DNA of 16,781 bases, from positions 1 through 16,781 of the forward strand of contig CAIXQT010000127.1 of the NCBI GenBank assembly GCA_903921665.1. Direction: 5' to 3'. The stretch is from an uncultured Opitutia bacterium. GTDB taxonomy: Bacteria > Verrucomicrobiota > Verrucomicrobiia > Opitutales > UBA953. The number at the start of each line of letters is the position of its first letter. Position 1 is the first letter of the stretch. Under the pieces are notes generated by a model. The model did no database searches and was not told the DNA's origin. It saw only the letters and a program-made list of their open reading frames with translations. Below are positions 1 through 4,875 of this stretch, in pieces. The position numbers and the translations under genes are program-made.

Positions 1-1
1 C

Positions 2-706
2 CAGACTCCCGAGACCGCCGCCCCGATCGTCATCTGGGACCTCGGACTCGGCGCCGCCGCCAACGCCATGGCCTCGATTCTTTGCTATGAGGCCGAAGCC
101 GCCAAGGGCCCCGTGCGCAACCTGAAGGTCATCAGCTTCGAGAACGACCTCGATTCGCTCAAACTGGCCATGACGCATAAGAACCGCTTCGAGTACCTGC
201 GTCACTCCGGTCCCGACGCCGTGCTCGCCCGCGGCACCTGGCAGTCACGTCAGTATCCCGGCCTCAGCTGGGACCTGCACGTCGGCGATTTCTGGCAGCT
301 CGCGTCCAAGGCCTCCGCTGCGCCGGATATCATCTACTACGACTTCTTCTCGCAGAAGACCAATCCCGACTCCTGGGAACTCGAGTCGTTCGACAAACTC
401 TTCTCATACTGCGATCCCAAGAAGTCGGCCCAGCTCTTCACCTATTGCTCATCGACGACCATGCGGGTCGCGCTGCTCAACTCAGGCTTTTATGTGGCGA
501 ACGGTGAAGGCACCGGATCGAAGAAAGAAACCATCGTCGCGCTCAGCCCCGGTTTCCCGACCCCCTGCCCTTACCCGCTCGTCGGCCAGGAATGGCTCGA
601 GCGCTGGCGTCGTTCCTCGAAGAAATTCCCGGATGGGCTGACGCCGGAACAGCAGGCCGCGGTGGAGAAGAGGATTGAGGGGCATCCGCAATTTTCAGCA
701 GGCTGA
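2..706 (+). CDS. MnmC-like SAM-dependent methyltransferase, 5' end outside window
   Basis: The gene is open from the window edge, so its start is not visible; 234 codons are seen. The protein resembles the methyltransferase domain of MnmC (Methyltransf_30 family), which methylates the aminomethyl group on wobble uridine of certain tRNAs. Visible support is a glycine-rich SAM-binding stretch near the left edge (WDLGLGAAANAMA), an acidic ISFEND step after the next strand, a GDFWQL segment, and the characteristic IIYYDFFSQKTNPDSWE block, where MnmC proteins have an LDGFAPxxNPxxW block. A late FTYCSSTTMRVALLNSGF segment and a GEGTGSKKETIVAL segment match the family's closing strands. No FAD oxidase domain follows, so it is a stand-alone methyltransferase. 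The C-terminal tail (PYPLVGQEWLERW) is a lineage-type extension. The exact substrate is inferred. The final codons lie in a 13-bp inverted repeat. Confidence 0.72.
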   Translation, partial: QTPETAAPIVIWDLGLGAAANAMASILCYEAEAAKGPVRNLKVISFENDLDSLKLAMTHKNRFEYLRHSGPDAVLARGTWQSRQYPGLSWDLHVGDFWQLASKASAAPDIIYYDFFSQKTNPDSWELESFDKLFSYCDPKKSAQLFTYCSSTTMRVALLNSGFYVANGEGTGSKKETIVALSPGFPTPCPYPLVGQEWLERWRRSSKKFPDGLTPEQQAAVEKRIEGHPQFSAG

Positions 707-715
707 AAATTGCGG
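686..715 (+). terminator. Perfect 13-bp inverted repeat spanning the stop codon
   Basis: Arms CCGCAATTTTCAG (686-698) and CTGAAAATTGCGG (703-715) are exactly complementary with a 4-nt loop. The TGA stop (704-706) lies inside the right arm, so the stem forms from the last codons and the first untranslated bases. No T-run follows; GAGGGG comes directly after. A 3'-end or terminator function is inferred. Confidence 0.6.
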
Positions 716-863
716 AGGGGACATGTTGGCAAGTTGACACGGGGGCACGGGGTGATGGCAACACTTCGGGTGGCAGGTGGCGGCCCCAGGTGGCGGGTGG
801 CGGGAATGGTGGGACTAGGCGTGTTCTTCGTTCTTGGTTCATTGTTTATTGCAGCGGTCTCAA
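716..863 (+). repeat. Post-gene repeat block: CACGTG-type module, GGTGGCG repeats, TTCTTCG module
   Basis: Three modules recur elsewhere in the window. First, 714-753 is a GAGGGGACATGTTGGCA version of the module that follows most stop codons. Second, 765-803 holds TTCGGGTGGCAGGTGGCGG and a further GGTGGCG run, also seen near 1114, 2688, 4515, 6292, 9506, 13562 and 15638. Third, 822-859 (TTCTTCGTTCTTGG then TTCATTGTT and GCAGCGGTC) recurs almost unchanged at 9544-9580, again directly before a REP-like element. No credible protein is encoded here. Confidence 0.7.
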
Positions 864-970
864 GGAGGGCGTGGCTCTCCGAGCCAGCGGTTGAGTGAAG
901 AGAGAATAGGAACTCGCAGGTGGTTCGAACGTCCGTCCGCGAACGGCGGCGATGGCAATCGCCGCCCTAC
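864..970. repeat. REPIN-like element, left hairpin with GGAG foot, right hairpin with GTAG foot
   Basis: The right end is a hairpin with arms GGCGGCGAT (945-953) and ATCGCCGCC (958-966), loop GGCA, followed by CTAC (967-970), which is GTAG on the other strand. The left end has GGAG (864-867) then a weaker hairpin TGGCTC/GAGCCA (872-877, 881-886). GTAG or GGAG at the foot of a hairpin is the known signature of REP sequences mobilised by RAYT transposases. The left half looks decayed. Assignment is by structure only. Confidence 0.55.
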
Positions 971-1005
971 CCAAGGCAGCGTGATTCGGGGTCTGGCAGC
1001 ACGAG

Positions 1006-1057
1006 GTAGGGGCGTGCGGCCCGCGCGCCCACGGATGACCGGGCCGGTCATCCCTAC
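1006..1057. repeat. Compact REPIN (two inverted REP hairpins), copy 1
   Basis: GTAG (1006-1009) is followed by a hairpin of arms GGGCGTGCG and CGCGCGCCC (1010-1030, one G-T pair), a 2-nt spacer, a second hairpin with arms GGATGACCG and CGGTCATCC (1033-1053), then CTAC (1054-1057). The two REPs are head to head with GTAG outermost on both sides. Near-identical 52-bp copies lie at 4554-4605 and 6187-6238. Confidence 0.7.
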
Positions 1058-1076
1058 CTAAGACCGCACGTAACTT

Positions 1077-1133
1077 TCCGGTCTCCGGTTTCCCTTTGAG
1101 TGGATTGAATGGCTTCGGGTGGCGGGTGGCGGG
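1077..1133 (+). repeat. ACCGGA-arm module plus GGTGGCG repeat
   Basis: 1077-1100 matches the right arm of the inverted-repeat element at 9412-9493 (TCCGGTCTCCGG then TTTCCCTTTGAG). It stands 20 bp to the right of a compact REPIN, the same order as at 4554-4647 and 6187-6279. It is followed by TTCGGGTGGCGGGTGGCGGG at 1114-1133. No matching left arm is visible in this gap. Confidence 0.6.
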
Positions 1134-1246
1134 CTAAATCCATTCAGTCCTCGATTCAGCCCTCTGTCATCGATTCAGCCATCGCCTATTCCATTCAGTC
1201 CTCGATGCAGTCCTCAACGCAGTCATCGATTCAGCCCTCTATTCAG
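1134..1246 (+). repeat. CAGYC array, eight CAG units at 12/19/20-bp spacing
   Basis: CAG units begin at 1145, 1157, 1176, 1196, 1208, 1220, 1232 and 1244, giving steps of 12, 19, 20, 12, 12, 12 and 12 bp. Typical 12-mers are CAGTCCTCGATG and CAGTCATCGATT; the 19-bp step carries an extra TGTCATCG. The first 65 bp are almost identical to 15658-15722. The array ends 48 bp before the GTG of the next gene. It lacks the constant repeats and unique spacers of a CRISPR. Confidence 0.65.
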
Positions 1247-1255
1247 ATTACCTTT

Positions 1256-1263
1256 CCTTATCC
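1256..1263 (+). promoter_or_regulatory. CCTTATCC motif upstream of the VWA gene
   Basis: CCTTATCC lies 30 nt before the GTG at 1294. It is a one-base-shorter version of CCTTTATCC, found 33-34 nt before three other starts (2977, 4876, 13668). A promoter or leader role is inferred from the constant distance. Confidence 0.3.
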
Positions 1264-1293
1264 ATGGGCTTAATATAGTCATACGTCTTCCCC

Positions 1294-2547
1294 GTGGATT
1301 CCACCCCGCCCAAGCCGCCGCGGCTGCGCTCCCGAGCGCCGACGCCTCCGCCGCCTCCGCCCCCGCCGGCGGAGACCGTGGCCGCGGCTGCGCCGGAGCC
1401 GGCACCGGAACCAAAGCCTAAGAGGAAGACGCGTAAGTCGCTCTTCAGCCGCCGATTCTTTCAGCTGGGCGGCCAAGGCCTGGTCGTCTCGCTCGCGATC
1501 CACGGCGTCTTGCTCTTCCTTGCGACCGCTTGGGTGGTCTCGATCACCACCAGCCAGAAAAAAGAACCCAGCACCTTCGCCACCGGCGCCGGCGGCGGGC
1601 GTGGCGGGGAGCGGGCCATCGCCCAGAAAGCCAAGGCGAAACCCAACTCGCCCAAGAGCCTGACCAAGAGCTCGACCAAGATCACTTCCAAGAGCGCAAA
1701 TGCGCAGATCGCCCTGCCCGAGATGCCCGACGTCAGCCGTGCCGCGCTCGGAGCCATGGCAAGTTCCTCCAAAGGCTTCGGCGGCGGGGCGGGTGGTGGC
1801 GTCGGTGGCGCCACCGGGCTCGGCAAGGGCGGCAAGAATTTCACCGGACGTTCCGTGATGGGCATGAAGATCAGCGGTGCGAATATCGCGGTGTATTTCG
1901 ACAACTCATCCTCGATGGAGCCCTACCTCAGCGGGGTCGAGAAGCAGATCAAGGAGCAGTTCCCGAACGCCGACGTCTTCCGGTATTTCGGCATCTTCAA
2001 CCTGAACCAGGACGGCGAGGTCGTGGGCGGAAAGCCCAACCAGAAATACGCCATCGAGACCGTCGAGCAGATCGCCGCCAGCCGTCGCGGCGGGAACCGG
2101 ATGTCGGCCAACGATCCGGGGAAACTCAGCCCAGCCGGCCGCAATCTCCTCGGCAGCAAGGACGCCCAGTTCCGCGTCGGGGGCGTCGGCGCGTGGATCG
2201 AGGCCATGCTCGTCCAGAAGCAATATGACGCCATCGTCATCTTCTCGGACTTCGAGGACGGCATCGTCCAATACCGCACCAAGGGCGAGCCCCGCCCGCA
2301 GCTCGTCTTCGACGCCGACCTCAAGGGCGCGAGCGACAACCGTACCGATGCCGAGAAAGCCTGGGAAGAACGCTGGGTGAAGACTTTCGCGCTCGCCACG
2401 GAGCGCAAGGCGCCGCGCCTTTATCTCTACTCTACCCTGCAGGAACCTCAGGATCTATACAAACGATGCGTCGCGGCGTCGGGCGGCGAGTTCAAGATCG
2501 TGACGTTGCCGAGGGCGGGGATTTTTCCGTCGCCTAAAAAGAAATAG
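1294..2547 (+). CDS. Membrane-anchored von Willebrand factor A domain protein
   Basis: A 417-residue protein. Residues 1-48 are a Pro/Ala/Lys-rich cytoplasmic tail, 61-84 (around GLVVSLAIHGVLLFLATAWV) form a single membrane span, and 90-185 is a low-complexity Lys/Ser and Gly-rich linker. Residues about 197-410 form a VWA fold: the strand IAVYFDNSSSM carries the metal-binding DxSxS signature (D203, S205, S207), and the later strand AIVIFSDFEDG supplies D319. The type II topology (tail in, domain out) and the short distance from the span resemble TonB/ExbD-associated VWA proteins of Verrucomicrobiota, but no ExbB/ExbD gene is visible here. Binding partners are unknown. The GTG start is chosen because the in-frame stop at 1276-1278 excludes the upstream ATG at 1264 and the next Met is at residue 154. 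The last codons enter a 10-bp palindrome. Confidence 0.82.
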   Translation: MDSTPPKPPRLRSRAPTPPPPPPPPAETVAAAAPEPAPEPKPKRKTRKSLFSRRFFQLGGQGLVVSLAIHGVLLFLATAWVVSITTSQKKEPSTFATGAGGGRGGERAIAQKAKAKPNSPKSLTKSSTKITSKSANAQIALPEMPDVSRAALGAMASSSKGFGGGAGGGVGGATGLGKGGKNFTGRSVMGMKISGANIAVYFDNSSSMEPYLSGVEKQIKEQFPNADVFRYFGIFNLNQDGEVVGGKPNQKYAIETVEQIAASRRGGNRMSANDPGKLSPAGRNLLGSKDAQFRVGGVGAWIEAMLVQKQYDAIVIFSDFEDGIVQYRTKGEPRPQLVFDADLKGASDNRTDAEKAWEERWVKTFALATERKAPRLYLYSTLQEPQDLYKRCVAASGGEFKIVTLPRAGIFPSPKKK

Positions 2548-2554
2548 GCGACGG
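2527..2554 (+). terminator. Perfect 10-bp inverted repeat abutting the stop codon
   Basis: Arms CCGTCGCCTA (2527-2536) and TAGGCGACGG (2545-2554) are exactly complementary with an 8-nt A-rich loop that encodes the terminal lysines. The TAG stop is the first three bases of the right arm. GAGGGGGCACGTGGGCA follows and there is no T-run. Confidence 0.6.
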
Positions 2555-2722
2555 AGGGGGCACGTGGGCATGGTGACACGGGGACACGGGTGGCAAAGAG
2601 ACCGTGCAAAAGTGCAAAAGCTAAAACTGGGGAAGGGCTAGGGCCAGGGCTGGGGCTAGGGCTAGTTGGTCGATGGAGAGGCATCGTTTCGGGTGGCAGG
2701 TGGCGGCCCTAGGTGGCGGGGG
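2555..2722 (+). repeat. 3' cassette, copy lacking the A-module hairpin
   Basis: Modules in order: AGGGGGCACGTGGGCA with GGTGACACGGGG (2555-2577); GTGGCAAAGAGACC then two GTGCAAA units (2590-2620); AAAACTGGGGAAGGGCTAG and the G-rich tract (2622-2663); a CGATG/CATCG hairpin (2671-2686); and GGTGGCG repeats (2688-2722). The same order occurs at 4362-4534, 13408-13601 and 15476-15656. Compared with those, this copy lacks about 31 bp, exactly the segment between the two GTGCAAAgGTGCAAA repeats, as expected from a deletion between direct repeats. Confidence 0.7.
2629..2661 (+). other. Potential G-quadruplex tract
   Basis: Six G-runs of 3-4 bases begin at 2629, 2635, 2641, 2647, 2652 and 2659, separated by 2-3 nt (GGGCTAGGGCCAGGGC then TGGGGCTAGGG). 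This exceeds the usual G3 x 4 criterion for an intramolecular quadruplex on the plus strand, the coding strand of the upstream gene. Confidence 0.65.
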
Positions 2723-2726
2723 TATC

Positions 2727-2778
2727 TATTCAGTCCTCGATGCAGTCATCCGTCATCGACGCAGTCATCGATTCTTCA
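2727..2778 (+). repeat. Short CAGYC array
   Basis: CAG units at 2731, 2743 and 2762 (steps 12 and 19) within CAGTCCTCGATG and CAGTCATC units, matching the arrays at 1134 and 15658. It lies about 200 bp before the dctA start. If read in frame it adds a false N-terminal extension to dctA. Confidence 0.55.
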
Positions 2779-2818
2779 GGATTACTATGTCGTGACGCGG
2801 TCCCGAACCCTTCCCGAA

Positions 2819-2866
2819 GCGGCGGAGCCGCGAGGGGGAAGCGGTTAGCGGTTGGCGGTTGCGAAC
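2819..2866 (+). repeat. Hairpin plus three GCGGTTR heptads, copy 1
   Basis: A GCGGC-GGA-GCCGC hairpin (2819-2831), then GAGGGGGAA, then heptads GCGGTTA, GCGGTTG, GCGGTTG (2841-2861) and GAACACAA. Copies at 6459-6508 and 9712-9757 also have three heptads. The next 45 bp (around 2882-2907, GGTCAGCTCGTGGTG to TTCTACC) look like a decayed version of the REP at 6523-6547, which also follows a heptad module. Confidence 0.6.
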
Positions 2867-2933
2867 ACAAAGAGGCGGTCAGGTCAGCTCGTGGTGATGA
2901 TTCTACCAAGAGACATGGGGCCTGTTCTTTCAT

Positions 2934-2942
2934 CCTTTATCC
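2934..2942 (+). promoter_or_regulatory. CCTTTATCC motif 34 nt before the dctA start
   Basis: CCTTTATCC, inside CATCCTTTATCC, lies exactly 34 nt before the ATG at 2977. The same 9-mer is 34 nt before 4876 and 33 nt before 13668. Constant spacing suggests a promoter element or leader signal. No experiment supports it. Confidence 0.4.
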
Positions 2943-2976
2943 CGCATCATTCATACTGCATCTTGCCGTCACCCCC

Positions 2977-4218
2977 ATGCGTTATCTGCGTCTGCTGTAT
3001 GTCCAGGTCCTGATCGGCATCCTCATCGGCGGCACCATCGGGTATGTCTGGCCGGGGTTCGGCGCGCAGCTCAAGCCGCTCGGCGACGCGTTCGTGAGCC
3101 TCATCAAGATGCTCATCGGGCCGATCATCTTCACCACCGTGGTGGTCGGGATCGCCGGCATGGGCGACCTCAAAAAAGCCGGCAAGGTCGGCTTCAAGGC
3201 CTTCGTCTATTTCGAGGTCGTCACCACCCTCGCGCTGCTCATCGGCCTCGTCGTCGCCAACGTCTTCACGCCCGGCGCCGGCTTCCACGCCACGCCCGCG
3301 TCGCTCGACGCTAAAGCCGTCGCCGGCTACACCACCGCCGCGCAGGGCATGTCGGTCGTCGACACCTTGCTCCACCTCATCCCCAAGACCTTCGTGAGCG
3401 CCTTCGCCGAGGGCGACATCCTGCAGGTGCTGCTGCTCGCCTTGCTGTTCGGATTGGCGCTGGGCCGCATCGGCGACCACGGTCGTCCCGTCATGAACCT
3501 CCTGCACGAGGTCGCGCGGGTGTTCTTCGGCATCGTCGAGATCGTCAGCAAGCTCGCGCCGATCGCCGCCGCGGGCGCCATGGCGTTCACCATCGGCAAG
3601 TATGGCATCGGCACCCTGTTCATCCTCGGGAAGCTCATGCTGTGCGTGTATCTCACGTGCGGCCTGTTCATCTTCCTGCTCCTCGGGGCGATCATGCGGG
3701 CAAGCGGTTTCAGCCTCTGGAAGATGCTCAAGTACATCAAGGAAGAGCTCCTTATCGTCGTCGGCACCTCGTCATCCGAGACCGCCCTACCCGGCCTCAT
3801 GGACAAGATGGAGAAAGCGGGCTGCGCCCGTCCCGTGGTCGGGATTGTCGTCCCCGCTGGCTATTCGTTCAACCTCGACGGCACCTGCATCTACCTGACC
3901 ATGGCCGCGCTGTTCATCGCCCAGGCCACGGATACACCCATGACCCTGACGCAGCAGCTGGCGCTCATGGCCGTGCTGCTGCTGACCTCGAAGGGCGCCG
4001 CTGGCGTCACCGGCAGCGGCTTCATCACGCTCGCCGCGACCTTGGCGACGACCGGCAGCATCCCCGTGGCCGGTATCGCGCTCATCATCGGCGTCGACCG
4101 CTTCATGTCCGAGGCCCGCGCCATCACCAATTTCATCGGGAACGCCGTCGCCACGCTCGTCATCGCCAAGTGGAATGGGGATTATGATCCTGAAAAAGGA
4201 AGAGACTTGGTAAGTTAA
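2977..4218 (+). CDS. dctA: C4-dicarboxylate/proton (or sodium) symporter DctA
   Basis: A 413-residue inner-membrane transporter of the DAACS family, close to the usual length of about 430 for DctA, which imports succinate, fumarate, malate and related substrates. Visible family signatures are the N-terminal span LYVQVLIGILIGGTIG, GDAFVSLIKMLIGPIIF (36-52), the serine-rich re-entrant loop GTSSSETALP (263-272), GYSFNLDGT (295-303), the second hairpin loop TSKGAAGVTGSGFI (337-350) and the substrate-binding helix DRFMSEARAITN (374-385). The ATG at 2977 is chosen because it gives a normal DctA N-terminus and is preceded by CACCCCC, as at 13668; the open frame continues to 2713 but there it only reads repeat DNA. 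No DctB/DctR regulator is visible. Ion coupling cannot be told from sequence. Confidence 0.95.
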   Translation: MRYLRLLYVQVLIGILIGGTIGYVWPGFGAQLKPLGDAFVSLIKMLIGPIIFTTVVVGIAGMGDLKKAGKVGFKAFVYFEVVTTLALLIGLVVANVFTPGAGFHATPASLDAKAVAGYTTAAQGMSVVDTLLHLIPKTFVSAFAEGDILQVLLLALLFGLALGRIGDHGRPVMNLLHEVARVFFGIVEIVSKLAPIAAAGAMAFTIGKYGIGTLFILGKLMLCVYLTCGLFIFLLLGAIMRASGFSLWKMLKYIKEELLIVVGTSSSETALPGLMDKMEKAGCARPVVGIVVPAGYSFNLDGTCIYLTMAALFIAQATDTPMTLTQQLALMAVLLLTSKGAAGVTGSGFITLAATLATTGSIPVAGIALIIGVDRFMSEARAITNFIGNAVATLVIAKWNGDYDPEKGRDLVS

Positions 4219-4320
4219 GGGGACCTGCTGGCAGGGGGACATGGGGAAAGCAGGAGAGTATCGGGTATAGAGGATTGAGTACAGGGAGAGGCAGACGCGG
4301 CCTGAGGCCGCGAGGGGTTC
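4219..4320 (+). repeat. Divergent post-stop modules and second stop-like hairpin
   Basis: After the dctA stop, GGGGACCTGCTGGCAGGGGGACATGGGG (4219-4246) is a variant of the usual post-stop module, with a small CCTGC/GCAGG palindrome. At 4296-4312 a perfect hairpin CGCGGCC-TGA-GGCCGCG followed by GAGGGG closely resembles the hairpin after the next gene (6072-6088). Its TGA loop makes it look like the 3' end of a lost gene, but no coding remnant is recognised upstream of it. Confidence 0.5.
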
Positions 4321-4535
4321 TGCTGGCAGGCTGGCATGCTGCGAAGCAGAGGCAGCATAGCAGAGGGGGCACGTGGGCACGGGGACATGGGTGGCAAAGA
4401 GACAGTGCAAAAGTGCAAATCGGAGCGGAGCTCCTGTGCAAAGGTGCAAAAGTGAGATGCAGAGCTAGGGCTAGGGCCAGGGCTGGGGCTAGTAACACGA
4501 TAGAGATTCATCGCTTCGGGTGGCAGGTGGCGGGA
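4321..4535 (+). repeat. Full 3' cassette with GCGAAGC hairpin, direct repeats and G-rich tract
   Basis: Starts with TGCTGGCAGGCTGGCATG and a TGCT-GCGA-AGCA hairpin (4321-4363), which with the following bases matches 13366-13427 at all but about two positions. Then come GAGGGGGCACGTGGGCA (4363-4380), GTGGCAAAGAGAC, and GTGCAAAAGTGCAAA (4405-4419), a GGAGC-GGA-GCTCC hairpin (4422-4434) and a second GTGCAAAGGTGCAAAAG (4436-4452). A GGGCTA tract and GGTGGCG repeats (4515-4534) end it. Confidence 0.7.
4468..4488 (+). other. Potential G-quadruplex tract
   Basis: Four G-runs start at 4468, 4474, 4480 and 4485 with loops of 3, 3 and 2 nt (GGGCTAGGGCCAGGGC then TGGGG). It occupies the same place in the 3' cassette as those at 2629, 13509 and 15591. 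Confidence 0.6.
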
Positions 4536-4553
4536 ATCCTTCTCGGGTGGTAG

Positions 4554-4605
4554 GTAGGGGCGTGCGGCCCGCGCGCCCGAGGATGACCGGGCCGGTCATC
4601 CCTAC
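4554..4605. repeat. Compact REPIN, copy 2
   Basis: GTAG (4554-4557), hairpin GGGCGTGCG/CGCGCGCCC (4558-4578), spacer GA, hairpin GGATGACCG/CGGTCATCC (4581-4601), CTAC (4602-4605). It differs from the 6187 copy at no position within these limits, and from the 1006 copy only in the spacer. Confidence 0.72.
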
Positions 4606-4623
4606 CATATCCGAAGCATTAAT

Positions 4624-4647
4624 TCCGGTTTCCGGTTTCCCTTTGAG
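4624..4647 (+). repeat. ACCGGA right-arm module
   Basis: TCCGGTTTCCGGTTTCCC followed by TTTGAG, matching the right arm of the inverted-repeat element at 9412-9493. The preceding CCGAAGCATTAAT (4611-4623) is also shared with that element. It lies directly right of compact REPIN copy 2. Confidence 0.6.
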
Positions 4648-4707
4648 CGGGTGAAACGTTTCGGGGTAGCGGGATGCGTCGGCGACTTACGGACTGCGGG
4701 CTCGAAC

Positions 4708-4733
4708 GGCGGCGATGGCAATCGCCGCCCTAC
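4708..4733. repeat. Single REP-like hairpin with GTAG foot on the minus strand
   Basis: Arms GGCGGCGAT (4708-4716) and ATCGCCGCC (4721-4729), loop GGCA, then CTAC. The upstream CTCGAACGG and GCGTCGGCGACTTACGGA resemble the interior of the long REPIN at 9586-9707, so this is probably a right half whose left partner is lost. Confidence 0.6.
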
Positions 4734-4747
4734 CTAGGCAGGCAGAA

Positions 4748-4780
4748 CTCAAAGGGGGCGGCATAGGGAGACCGGATGAT
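4748..4780 (+). repeat. ACCGGA left-arm module, interrupted
   Basis: CTCAAAGGG, then GGCGGCAT, then AGGGAGACCGGATGATTGGC. This is the left arm of the 9412-9493 element with a short insertion; the similar copy at 6136 carries the related GGCAGCAT. Here it lies to the right of a right-arm module, the reverse of the order at 9412. Confidence 0.5.
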
Positions 4781-4806
4781 TGGCCGGGGAATCCGTTCCT
4801 TCGTCT

Positions 4807-4841
4807 ATTCAGCCCTCTGTTTCTTTTTTCATCCTTTATCC
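4807..4841 (+). promoter_or_regulatory. CAGYC remnant and CCTTTATCC motif before the serine hydrolase
   Basis: ATTCAGCCCTCTG (4807-4819) is a single remaining unit of the CAGYC array. After a T-rich stretch, CCTTTATCC (4833-4841) stands exactly 34 nt before the ATG at 4876, the same distance as before dctA. Confidence 0.4.
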
Positions 4842-4875
4842 TCCATCGGCTATCGGCCATCCTCGGCGTATACCT

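Noticed and set aside
686..715. Classical Rho-independent terminator
   Set aside because: The stem is strong but no T-run follows here or after any other gene in the window, so the standard definition is not met.
834..1061. Small open frames in gaps, for example encoding TGPVI and RAGRTPLP
   Set aside because: They are translations of REPIN and hairpin repeats; the same peptide fragments appear wherever the repeats do, in several frames.
1134..1246. CRISPR array
   Set aside because: Units are only 12-20 bp, there are no constant repeats of 23-40 bp with unique spacers, and no cas gene is present.
2713..2976. N-terminal extension of DctA, and likewise 4780-4875 for the hydrolase and 13461-13667 for the sulfatase
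   Set aside because: The extensions read repeat modules in frame, and the downstream ATGs give family-typical N-termini or signal peptides.
4405..4452. Riboswitch or tRNA-like structure in the GTGCAAAG module
   Set aside because: It lies behind stop codons rather than in 5' leaders, and has only a short hairpin without known conserved aptamer or tRNA features.
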